Position numbers and translations under genes: made by a program
Assembly: GCA_019244985.1 (NCBI GenBank)
Contig: JAFASB010000034.1
Location: 1-8,781 of the forward strand
Reading direction: 5' to 3'
DNA length: 8,781 nt
From: Acidimicrobiia bacterium
GTDB lineage: Bacteria > Actinomycetota > Acidimicrobiia > Acidimicrobiales > AC-14
In this document: positions 1-6,207 of the stretch, piece after piece
Position numbering within the stretch: position 1 is the stretch's first letter
Layout: every line of letters begins with the position of its first letter
Notes under the pieces: generated by a model
What the model was told of the DNA's origin: nothing
Seen by the model: the letters and a program-made list of their open reading frames with translations, nothing else
Databases searched by the model: none

Positions 1-1536
1 GCTGCTCCCGCTGCCCTCGCCGCCGCCCTCGCTCTGGCTGCGGTCCTCGCTGGGTGGCGGGGCGTCGACTTCCCGGCACAGCTGTACCGGATCGGACTCT
101 TTCACCGCGACGGCCTCGTCCTGTGGGACAGCCAGTGGTACGGCGGCCACTGGACGTTCGACTACAGCGTGCTCTTCCCGGTCATTGCCGGTGTCATCGG
201 AATCCAGGCCACGCAGATCCTCGCTGCGGCCGCAGCCGCCTTCGCGTTCGACCGCCTCGTCGTCGGACACTTCGGTGCACGAGCGCGCCTCAGCTCCCTA
301 CTGTTCGCGAGCGGCACGCTTGTCGAGGTCGCCATCGGCCAGCTCCCGTTCCTCGTCGGCGAGGCGTTCGCTCTCGGGGCCTGCCTCGCCGCGCGTCGCA
401 AACAGTGGCCCCTGGCGACAGCGCTCGCCCTCCTGGCCGCGCTGACCAGTCCCCTCGCCGGCGGCTTTCTCGCGCTGAGTGCCGCCGCATGGCTTCTGGC
501 CAACTGGCCACAACGTCGCCTCGGACTCGCCGCGGTCGCCGCCGCCGCTTCGGTTCCCGTGATGGTCACGGCCATCGCCTTTCCGGGCGAAGGAGCGATG
601 CCGTTCCCCACCGGGGACTTCCTGCAGATCGCAGCGCTCTTCGCCGGGTTGTGGTTTGTGATCCCCAAGGGTGAGCGCGCCGTGCGGATCGGCGTCGGCA
701 TCTACGTCCTCGCCATCGGCGCCAGCTTCGTGATCGCCAGTCCGATGGGAGGCAACATCAGCCGCCTGGGCGAGTGCATCGGGGCGCCATTGGTGATCTG
801 CGTCCTCTGGCCCCGTCGGCGCTGGCTTGCGGCGGCGGTCCTCGTCCCGCTCGTCGCCATGCAGTGGTCACCGGCGTTCGCCGCGTTCACCACCGATCAG
901 TCCGATCCGTCTGCGCGCGCCGCGTACTACGAGCCCCTCCTCCGTGTCCTCGCCGCGCACCGCCAGCCCCTCGGCCGGGTCGAGGTCGTGCCCACCCGAC
1001 TGCACTGGGAGGCCGCGTACGTCGCGCCGCGGGCGGCCTTGGCGCGGGGCTGGGAGCGGCAGCTGGACACCGCCGACAATCCGATCTTCTACACCCCCGG
1101 TGCTCTGACGCCCTCGTCGTACCGCGGGTGGCTGCTCGACAACGGTGTCCGTTTCGTCGCCCTTCCCGATACCGCCCTCGATTTCGCAGGACAGGCCGAA
1201 GCTCGCCTCGTGTCGGCCGGTGTGCCGGGTCTGGGCCCACCCCAGCAAGTCGGTTCCTGGCGGATCTTCGCGGTGGAGGGCTCGACGGGTCTCGTCGACG
1301 GGCCGGGCGTGGTCACCCGACTTGGCGGGAGTGAGGTGGGCCTGCGCTTCTGGGGTCCGGGGACGGCTGTTCTACGCGTGCGCTACGACAGCAGATGGAA
1401 GGTGGTTGGAGACGCCGCCTGTCTCGCGGAAGCCCCCGGCGGCTGGACGGCCGTCACCAGCCGAAGCGGCGGCGACGTGCGCCTGCGCCTCGCGCTCCTC
1501 AGCGATCGCGACACGTCGTGCCCATCAGGCGCCTGA
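1..1536 (+). CDS. Polytopic membrane protein, GT-C glycosyltransferase-like, 5' end outside window
   Basis: The frame is open from base 1 to a TGA at 1534-1536, giving 511 visible residues; the true start lies upstream, so an internal GTG such as the one at 169 is not the start. The first half is a series of roughly 8-9 hydrophobic helices (window residues about 1-18, 57-82, 96-130, 135-165, 175-196, 206-222, 228-247, 256-290). A loop at residues 41-55 carries WDSQWYGGHW followed by an aromatic-rich stretch, which resembles the first extracytoplasmic loop of GT-C and PTPS-related membrane proteins. Residues from about 297 to 511 form a soluble, probably extracytoplasmic domain with motifs such as YYEPLL, HWEAAYVAP and RGWERQL. 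I recognise the general architecture from actinobacterial membrane proteins that are often annotated as hypothetical, MFS or 6-pyruvoyl-tetrahydropterin synthase-related. A role in transferring a lipid-linked sugar is inference; no catalytic residue can be assigned. It converges on the kelch lipoprotein gene. Confidence 0.85.
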   Translation, partial: AAPAALAAALALAAVLAGWRGVDFPAQLYRIGLFHRDGLVLWDSQWYGGHWTFDYSVLFPVIAGVIGIQATQILAAAAAAFAFDRLVVGHFGARARLSSLLFASGTLVEVAIGQLPFLVGEAFALGACLAARRKQWPLATALALLAALTSPLAGGFLALSAAAWLLANWPQRRLGLAAVAAAASVPVMVTAIAFPGEGAMPFPTGDFLQIAALFAGLWFVIPKGERAVRIGVGIYVLAIGASFVIASPMGGNISRLGECIGAPLVICVLWPRRRWLAAAVLVPLVAMQWSPAFAAFTTDQSDPSARAAYYEPLLRVLAAHRQPLGRVEVVPTRLHWEAAYVAPRAALARGWERQLDTADNPIFYTPGALTPSSYRGWLLDNGVRFVALPDTALDFAGQAEARLVSAGVPGLGPPQQVGSWRIFAVEGSTGLVDGPGVVTRLGGSEVGLRFWGPGTAVLRVRYDSRWKVVGDAACLAEAPGGWTAVTSRSGGDVRLRLALLSDRDTSCPSGA

Positions 1537-1567
1537 ACGTCACGACCCACGCCATGACGTCGGTCGT
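1537..1567. terminator. Possible hairpin between convergent genes
   Basis: The 30-bp gap between the convergent genes contains a perfect inverted repeat, ACGTCA at 1537-1542 and TGACGT at 1555-1560, with a 12-base loop. A competing arm pair, ACGACC (1542-1547) and GGTCGT (1562-1567), overlaps it. There is no T tract on either strand, so an intrinsic terminator in the classical sense is not shown. The position, immediately after one stop codon and before the other, is the only supporting argument. Confidence 0.3.
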
Positions 1568-2640
1568 CATCCCCCCGACCGCGACACTGCCACCACACTC
1601 GCGAGCGCGGCCGCGGGCCCGGTCGTCTCGCCACCCAGGAGCCACGCCGTGTCACCGACGACCGCCACGCCCGCATCGGCGCGCGGGCCCGGGAGGTTCC
1701 CGACGGGGGCCGCCGTTCCGTCGCCCGAGATCGCGAGCACGTCGGTGAGCGGGGCCGTCGCCGTGCGCCCGCCGGCGAGATAGAGCTCCCCACCCAGCAC
1801 GAAGGCCATGGCGTGCGCCAGCCGGTGGGGGAGATGGCCGACGACCATGGACTGCCCCGAGTCGATATCCACGCGCTGGATCAGGTCCACCTCGGTTCCG
1901 GTGGCTCCCTCCGCCGTGCCGGTCTGGCCCCCGATGACCCAAAGCGAGTGACCGACGGCAGCGACAGCGGCGTAACGCACGCCCTGTGACAGTCGTGCGA
2001 CCGTGCGGAAGTGCGTCGCGTCGGTCGTGGCCAACACGTCCGGTGTCAGCGCGCCGCCGTCGAACCCTCCGACGACGAAGGCGCTCCCGTCCCCGGACGC
2101 GGACGCCAGATCCGAGCGGGGGCGCGGGAGATGTGCCGTGACGTGCCCGGCGCCTGCCTGAAAGGCCTGGACGGCGTCGATCGTGCGCGCACCACCGCCT
2201 CCGAACACGGTCGGCACGCCACCGACTGCCGCGCCGGCCGCGTCGTGGACCGCCACCGCGAGGGTGCCGGCCACGCTGCTCTGGCCCGTCGCCGGGTCCA
2301 CGCTCACCACGCGTGGAGTCGAGACATCGCCGGCCGCCAAGCCGCCGAGCAGGAAGATCCGGCCGTCCGCGACCGCCACTGCAGGGCGGGACAACGGCGC
2401 CGGAAGGCGCCAGCCCGCGAGCGTGGCCCGAACGACCGCTTGGCGCCCAGGCGCAGCCGTGGTCGTCGCTGTCGCTGCACCCGCACCTGCACCTGCACCT
2501 GCCGACGACGTCGATGCGTGGTTCGCACCACCCGACGAGCACGCTCCGACGACGAGCGCGGTGGCGAGGGCGGCAAGCGCTGTCCGCCGGTTCGACAGGT
2601 GGAAGGAGGGTCGCATACGGGCGCGAACGTAGACGCACAT
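1567..2640 (-). CDS. Kelch-repeat lipoprotein
   Basis: A 357-residue secreted protein. Residues 1-33 are a lipoprotein signal peptide: a basic n-region with NRR, a hydrophobic core, then lipobox VGAC with the lipidated Cys at 34. A low-complexity Ala/Gly/Thr/Ser linker (about 35-64) follows. The rest is six kelch-type blades, each with a hydrophobic strand ending in a Gly-Gly pair: residues 99-100, 147-148, 191-192, 237-238, 290-291 and 336-337, spaced 43-53 apart. Six blades suggest a closed beta-propeller anchored to the outer face of the membrane. The ligand is unknown; such propellers usually bind proteins or sugars. ATG 2640 has an AGGAG 10 bases upstream, whereas the next in-frame ATG (2616, residue 9) has no visible Shine-Dalgarno, so I prefer 2640, although 2616 also gives a good signal peptide. 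The gene is divergent from the hydrolase and convergent with the membrane protein. Confidence 0.88.
   Translation of the reverse strand: MCVYVRARMRPSFHLSNRRTALAALATALVVGACSSGGANHASTSSAGAGAGAGAATATTTAAPGRQAVVRATLAGWRLPAPLSRPAVAVADGRIFLLGGLAAGDVSTPRVVSVDPATGQSSVAGTLAVAVHDAAGAAVGGVPTVFGGGGARTIDAVQAFQAGAGHVTAHLPRPRSDLASASGDGSAFVVGGFDGGALTPDVLATTDATHFRTVARLSQGVRYAAVAAVGHSLWVIGGQTGTAEGATGTEVDLIQRVDIDSGQSMVVGHLPHRLAHAMAFVLGGELYLAGGRTATAPLTDVLAISGDGTAAPVGNLPGPRADAGVAVVGDTAWLLGGETTGPAAALASVVAVSRSGG
2483..2501. repeat. GCACCT hexanucleotide tandem repeat in the lipoprotein linker
   Basis: Three head-to-tail copies of GCACCT occupy this stretch. Read on the minus strand they encode the Ala-Gly run just after the lipidated Cys (residues about 48-54). 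A unit of six bases keeps the frame when copies are gained or lost, so length variation would only lengthen or shorten the tether of the propeller. Confidence 0.7.
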
Positions 2641-2650
2641 TCCTGACAGT

Positions 2651-2655
2651 CTCCT
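2651..2655 (-). promoter_or_regulatory. Shine-Dalgarno for the kelch lipoprotein
   Basis: Read on the minus strand this is AGGAG, 10 bases before ATG 2640. It is the reason for choosing 2640 over the ATG at 2616. A second AGGA directly abuts the ATG and is too close to act as a ribosome-binding site. Confidence 0.5.
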
Positions 2656-2679
2656 GCAGACGTTTCACGGCGGGGTCGG

Positions 2680-2685
2680 TACGGT
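2680..2685 (+). promoter_or_regulatory. Candidate -10 element upstream of the hydrolase
   Basis: TACGGT fits the TANNNT pattern of actinobacterial -10 elements. A start of transcription 6-8 bases beyond it would fall at about 2691-2694, within the first codons of the conserved hydrolase frame, so a leaderless or nearly leaderless transcript is possible. No convincing -35 is visible at the right spacing. The region 2641-2683 between the divergent genes holds nothing else I can identify. Confidence 0.25.
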
Positions 2686-2744
2686 GACACATCGAGCTCG
2701 GACTCATCCATGGGTTCGCGGCCTCGCCCTTCACCTGGCGGCGG
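2684..2744 (+). other. Upstream coding extension of the hydrolase with anomalous start
   Basis: In the frame of the hydrolase, codons from 2688 onward read HIELGLIHGFAASPFTW and run directly into the accepted reading frame. This is the classical first conserved block of alpha/beta hydrolases: a beta strand, the HG oxyanion-hole motif, then the aromatic W. The codon just before it (2685-2687) is an in-frame TGA, and no ATG, GTG or TTG lies between that stop and the GTG at 2745. A GTG at 2684-2686 overlaps the stop but is in another frame; skipping a single base (A2687) after it would give a start followed by the conserved block. GGGG at 2672-2675 could be a weak Shine-Dalgarno for that GTG. 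The alternatives are a one-base insertion or sequence error, or a non-standard start such as ATC at 2691. Confidence 0.75.
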
Positions 2745-3389
2745 GTGCACGAACCGTTGTCGGCCAGGCATCGCGTGGTCGCTCTGGACCGGCCGTGGGC
2801 CCCGATGACCGAGCAGGTGGCAGCGACCGTCGAGGCCCTCGACCTCGCAAGGCTCGAGGACGCCGTGCTCGTGGGCCATTCGGCTGGTGCGGAGGTCGCC
2901 CTCGGGGTCGCCCTCGCGCAGCCCGCCCGCGTCCGTGCACTGGTTCTGATCGCGCCCGTCGTCGGCCAGGGCCCGCCGTGGTTCGCTCGCGCGTTGGTGC
3001 GCGCACCGGCCTCAGGTCGGGTCGGGCCGCCGCTGCTCAGGGCCGGCACCCGCGTCCTCGGGCCCGTGCTGCGACGCCTCTGGTACGACCCGGCGCTGGT
3101 CGACGCTGCAGTCGTCGACGGCTACCGCGGTCCGCTCCACGAACCCGGGGTCGCGGAAGCGCTGTGGGCGATGAGTGCAAGCGACACCGGCGGGCGCCTT
3201 CCGGTGTCGCGCCTGGAGGAGGTGACGCAACCGGCCCTCGTCATCATCGGCGACCACGATCCATGGGCCCGGCCCCTTCCGTTGCCGACCGCCCGGACCG
3301 TGTTGTTCGACCGGTGCGGTCACCTGCCGCACGAGGAGCTGCCCGAGCGCACGGTCGGCGAGATCGAGGCGTTCCTCGCCGGGCTGTAG
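2745..3389 (+). CDS. Alpha/beta hydrolase
   Basis: An esterase/hydrolase of the alpha/beta fold, probably cytosolic. In the 214-residue numbering from GTG 2745, the nucleophile elbow is GHSAG at 44-48 with Ser46, the acid is Asp170 or Asp172 in GDHDPW, and the catalytic His is His193 in CGHLPHEE, so the triad is complete. Positions 80-145 form a helical lid. The GTG at 2745 is only the first conventional start in the frame. It would omit the first strand and HG oxyanion motif, which are encoded directly upstream (see the feature at 2684-2744), so the real protein is probably about 233 residues. The substrate cannot be read from the sequence. The gene converges on the GMC operon with a 12-bp gap (CCGGCGCCGCGG, self-complementary in part, no terminator). 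Confidence 0.85.
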   Translation: MHEPLSARHRVVALDRPWAPMTEQVAATVEALDLARLEDAVLVGHSAGAEVALGVALAQPARVRALVLIAPVVGQGPPWFARALVRAPASGRVGPPLLRAGTRVLGPVLRRLWYDPALVDAAVVDGYRGPLHEPGVAEALWAMSASDTGGRLPVSRLEEVTQPALVIIGDHDPWARPLPLPTARTVLFDRCGHLPHEELPERTVGEIEAFLAGL

Positions 3390-3401
3390 CCGGCGCCGCG
3401 G

Positions 3402-5021
3402 TCAGCGGCTGGCGAGGTGGTCCGCCAGGCGCGCCGACAGCGCCATGATCGTCAGCGCCGGGTTGGCGCTGCCCTGGGTCGGCAGGACGCTGCCGTCGGC
3501 GACGAAGAGGTTGTCGACCGCGAAGGCGCGCTGGTTGCCGTCGACGACGCCCTCGGCCGCCGTGCTTCCCATTCGGCAGCCGCCGACGAGATGGGCGTAG
3601 CGCTTGATGGTCGTCGTCTCCTCGGCCCCGGCGGCGCCCAGCACGTCCTCCATCTTCGACTGACCGGCGGCCATCAGCGCCCGGTCGTTGTCGCACTGGC
3701 TGTAGTCGAAGCGGGCGACCGGCAGGCCCCAACGGTCGGTCTCGTCCGACAGTGTCACCCGGTTGTCGTCCAGGGGCAGGAACTCGCACAGCACGCCGAG
3801 GACGGCCCAATGGATGTAGTCCTTCATGTACTCGCGCAGCACCGCGCCCCAGTGACCCTCGGCCGCGACGTGCTCGGCCCACGTGATCGGCAGCGGCCCG
3901 ACGCACTGAATCGAGAAGCCGCGCTTGTAGTCCTTCGACGGGTCCGTCTCGTAGAACGCCTCGCTCGACACCTGCGGCGGCGGCGCCTTGTACATGCGCA
4001 CTTCCTCGGCGAAGCGTCCCGCCGTCTGCGCCGCCCCCTGCACCATCACGTAGCGACCGACCAGGTCCTCGTCGTTGCACAGACCGTCGGGGAACTCCTC
4101 GCACGCCGAGTTGAGCAGCAGCCTGGGCGTCTCGATGGAGTAGCCGGCGACGGCGACGGTGCGCGCCCGCTGGAAGTGCTCGACGCCGTCGCGCCAGTAC
4201 ACGACGCCGGTCGCCCGACGGTCGCTCCCGACGACGACCCGCGACACCATCGAATCGGCGCGCACCTCGGCGCCGTGAGCGAGAGCATCGGGGATGTGGG
4301 TGATGAGAGTCGATGCCTTGGCGTTGACCTTGCAACCCTGCAGGCAGAACCCGCGGTAGAGGCAGTGTGGGCGGTTGCCGAACCGGCCGTTGGTGATCGC
4401 CACCGGGCCGACGCGCACGTCGATGCCGAGGCGCTGGCAGCCGCGGATGAACAGCAGGCCCTCCCCGTTGACCGGGTGCGGCGAGTGCGGATAGCGGTGC
4501 GGATCGCCCCACGGCCACGGCTGTCCGGCGACCGGCAGCTCGCCTTCGATGTCGGCGTAGTAGGGGCGCAGCTCCTCGTAGGCGATCGGCCAGTCCTGGC
4601 CCACGCCGTCGACCGTCGCGGTGTGGAAGTCCGACGGATGGAACCTGGGCGTGTATCCCGCGTAGTGGATGGTGCTTCCGCCGACGCCGCGGCCCGAGTT
4701 GTTCGACCCGAGGGGCACGGGGTCGTCGCCGCCGATAACGCGGGGGTCGGTCCAGTAGAGGTGGTGGCTGCCGCGCTCGTCGCTCACCCAGTCGCGGTCG
4801 GGGTCCCAGAACGGACCAGCGTCGAAGGCGACGACCTTCCAACCCTTTCGGGCCAGCCGCTGGGCCAGTACGCCGCCTCCCGCGCCGCAGCCGACGATGG
4901 CGATATCGACCTCATCGTCGTCGTCGAAGCGCCGCATGTCGTCGCGCAGCCGATGGTTCGTGCGTTCGTCACCCAGCGGCAGCAACCACGCCGACTCGTT
5001 GCGCGCCCGGACGCCCCTCAC
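3402..5021 (-). CDS. GMC-family FAD oxidoreductase, gluconate/glucose dehydrogenase-like catalytic subunit
   Basis: A 539-residue flavoprotein of the glucose-methanol-choline family, expected to oxidise an alcohol or sugar hydroxyl using FAD. The dinucleotide fold VDIAIVGCGAGGG has its Gly residues at 44-49; NNSGRGVGGS at 107-116 is the second FAD-contact motif. Cys220, Cys226 and Cys230 (C-x5-C-x3-C) match the spacing that I recall ligating a [3Fe-4S] cluster in the Burkholderia cepacia FAD-glucose dehydrogenase alpha subunit. The C-terminal GMC domain holds GGCRMG with His477 just before it, and GSANPALTI with Asn520, the usual catalytic His/Asn pair. GTG 5021 overlaps the upstream stop (GTGA) and has GAGGA close upstream; ATG 4937 is a weaker alternative. 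There is no signal peptide: residues 1-40 are soluble and charged. It is the last gene of a three-gene operon. The substrate is unknown. Confidence 0.92.
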   Translation of the reverse strand: MRGVRARNESAWLLPLGDERTNHRLRDDMRRFDDDDEVDIAIVGCGAGGGVLAQRLARKGWKVVAFDAGPFWDPDRDWVSDERGSHHLYWTDPRVIGGDDPVPLGSNNSGRGVGGSTIHYAGYTPRFHPSDFHTATVDGVGQDWPIAYEELRPYYADIEGELPVAGQPWPWGDPHRYPHSPHPVNGEGLLFIRGCQRLGIDVRVGPVAITNGRFGNRPHCLYRGFCLQGCKVNAKASTLITHIPDALAHGAEVRADSMVSRVVVGSDRRATGVVYWRDGVEHFQRARTVAVAGYSIETPRLLLNSACEEFPDGLCNDEDLVGRYVMVQGAAQTAGRFAEEVRMYKAPPPQVSSEAFYETDPSKDYKRGFSIQCVGPLPITWAEHVAAEGHWGAVLREYMKDYIHWAVLGVLCEFLPLDDNRVTLSDETDRWGLPVARFDYSQCDNDRALMAAGQSKMEDVLGAAGAEETTTIKRYAHLVGGCRMGSTAAEGVVDGNQRAFAVDNLFVADGSVLPTQGSANPALTIMALSARLADHLASR

Positions 5022-5683
5022 GGGTCCTCGCCGCCCGGAGCATGGCGGCGCCGCGCTGCCTCGAGCCGTTCGGCCCACGGCACCCGATCACGGGCGTTAC
5101 GTTCCCGCGCCTCCCAGGAGTCCTTGCTGTCCAGGCCGAGCGCCGCGTAGCCCCGTGGATACGCGGGACCGGGGAACCCGATCTCGTTCCACGCCGTCGG
5201 GTGGGAGTACAGCGCCGTGCACGCCCACCCGATCCACATCGTCCACACCTCCGACGCCGGGAGTCCGTGCCAGTCCTTCGCGGTCCGCACCGCCTCGAGC
5301 ACGGCGCGCTGGTCGGCCTCGTGCAGCTCCCAGAAGTGGACGCCGAAGCGCTCGACGGCGTCCTCGTCCACGAAGCGGCACGACTGTCTCCAGGCCTCGC
5401 GGTACTCGGGCATGTCGGCGTTGCGGTAGCCGGGCCCCTCGTTGTCGACCAACCGCTGGTCGATCGCCTCGAGCAACGGGAGGCGCGGCTCGTCGTTGTC
5501 GACCAACCGGTCGACGAGGGGCCGGGCGACGCGTTCTTCTTCCGGGGTGAAGAAGCGGATCGGCGGCGGCGGCCCGACCCGGCTGAGGACGACGCCCTGG
5601 GTGACCGCGTCCCACCGGGACGCGTCGTCCAGCACGTCGAAGCCGGGGAACGCCGGCTCGTCCTGTCCGCCTCGGTTGCTCAC
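5018..5683 (-). CDS. Gluconate 2-dehydrogenase subunit 3-like protein
   Basis: A 221-residue protein of the gluconate 2-dehydrogenase subunit 3 family (small or gamma subunit that accompanies GMC catalytic subunits). Recognisable family features are FFTPEEERVARPLVDRL at 44-60, the GYRNADMPEYREAW block at 85-98, and AWNEIGFPGPAYPRGY at 164-179. In characterised members this subunit carries a Tat signal and escorts the catalytic subunit out of the cell. Here the N-terminus (MSNRGGQDEPAFPG) has neither a twin arginine nor a hydrophobic core, so the complex is probably cytosolic or bound to the inner face of the membrane. GTG 5683 overlaps the stop of the preceding gene (GTGA), and its own TGA overlaps the GMC start in the same way, which implies translational coupling. 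It contains an internal 17-bp direct repeat described separately. Confidence 0.88.
   Translation of the reverse strand: MSNRGGQDEPAFPGFDVLDDASRWDAVTQGVVLSRVGPPPPIRFFTPEEERVARPLVDRLVDNDEPRLPLLEAIDQRLVDNEGPGYRNADMPEYREAWRQSCRFVDEDAVERFGVHFWELHEADQRAVLEAVRTAKDWHGLPASEVWTMWIGWACTALYSHPTAWNEIGFPGPAYPRGYAALGLDSKDSWEARERNARDRVPWAERLEAARRRHAPGGEDP
5439..5509. repeat. 17-bp direct repeat, 54 bp apart, inside the subunit 3-like gene
   Basis: TCGTTGTCGACCAACCG occurs perfectly at 5439-5455 and 5493-5509. The offset of 54 bases is 18 codons, so both copies lie in the same frame and encode RLVDN twice (residues 59-63 and 77-81). Related family members also have similar segments here, so it may be constrained repetition rather than a recent duplication. 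Confidence 0.7.
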
Positions 5684-6132
5684 GCCCCCCGCCGGAGGAT
5701 GGCGGCGAGCAGACCCATCCCCCCGACCATGGCGGCGAGCAGCGGCGCGAACGTCGGGGGGCCGGCCTCGGCGTTGTAGCGGGCGAACTTCCAGCCGCCC
5801 GGACGCTGGGCGATCCCGCGCAGGTGGAGGTACTGGCCCTGCAGGCCATTGAGCAGCATCAGGGTGGAGGCCGCGGGGAGCACGGTCTTGGCCAGCCGCT
5901 TGTTGAAGCAACCGGCGATTCCCGCAGCCGCGACGACGGGGCTGAGCGCCACCGGCAAGTACATCATCCGGTTGCCGAAACTCGCCCGGTCGTGCTCGAG
6001 GAAGATCTCGCTTCCCGTGACCACGGCCCCTGCGGCCGTCAGGGCCGCCATCGAACGCTCGAAGCGGCCGGTTTCGATGTCACGCACCATGCGGTCCAGC
6101 AGGTGACCGTCGTCGGCGCCACGGAGTTTCAT
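5680..6132 (-). CDS. Small four-helix membrane protein, first gene of the dehydrogenase operon
   Basis: A 150-residue protein with about four hydrophobic helices (27-45, 56-75, 82-102, 127-147) after a charged N-terminal segment (1-26, MKLRGADDGHLLDRMVRD). ATG 6132 is supported by GGGAG about 5 bases upstream; the longer frame to 6180 has no such site. Its TGA overlaps the GTG of the subunit 3-like gene, so it is made with the dehydrogenase. I do not recognise a named domain. It has no CxxCH haem motif, and its few His residues (10, 47 and 103) do not form an obvious haem-binding pair. By position it could be a membrane anchor or quinone-side partner of the complex, but that is inference from context only. 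Its C-terminus is short and basic (LRRGA). Confidence 0.82.
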   Translation of the reverse strand: MKLRGADDGHLLDRMVRDIETGRFERSMAALTAAGAVVTGSEIFLEHDRASFGNRMMYLPVALSPVVAAAGIAGCFNKRLAKTVLPAASTLMLLNGLQGQYLHLRGIAQRPGGWKFARYNAEAGPPTFAPLLAAMVGGMGLLAAILRRGA

Positions 6133-6150
6133 CGGTTCTCCCTTCTGCCG

Positions 6151-6180
6151 GTATCCCTCCCCGGCCGCGTCGCCATCCAA
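6151..6180 (-). promoter_or_regulatory. Candidate promoter of the dehydrogenase operon
   Basis: On the minus strand TTGGAT (6180-6175) and GGATAC (6156-6151) are separated by 18 bases and could serve as -35 and -10. Transcription would then begin near 6144, leaving a leader of about 12 bases that still includes the Shine-Dalgarno. It lies in the 75-bp space shared with the divergent gene at 6208. The match is approximate. Confidence 0.3.
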
Positions 6181-6193
6181 GCAGGCGCGGGCC

Positions 6194-6199
6194 TACGGT
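6194..6199 (+). promoter_or_regulatory. Candidate -10 for the Mak-cap-like gene, possibly leaderless
   Basis: TACGGT lies 8 bases before GTG 6208, and there is no Shine-Dalgarno in front of that GTG. This arrangement suggests transcription starting at or next to the start codon, as is common in actinobacteria. The spacing is slightly longer than ideal. Confidence 0.3.
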
Positions 6200-6207
6200 T
6201 CTGGTCC

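Noticed and set aside
2684..3448. A 254-codon frame starting at GTG 2684
   Set aside because: The product is Arg/Pro/Gly-rich shadow sequence; the hydrolase motifs are in another frame.
3244..4842. A 532-codon minus-strand frame overlapping the GMC gene
   Set aside because: It is out of frame with all GMC motifs and has an extreme Arg content, so it is a by-product of base composition.
3417..5150. A 577-codon open frame on the plus strand opposite the GMC gene
   Set aside because: It mirrors the GMC gene, whose FAD and catalytic motifs are unmistakable. Its translation is rich in Val, Ala, Arg and Asp with no recognisable motif. Long antisense frames are expected in high-GC coding DNA.
5824..6207. 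Upstream extension of the Mak-cap-like frame
   Set aside because: It lies antisense to the four-helix protein gene. The family signature starts right after GTG 6208, and the upstream residues look like shadow coding.
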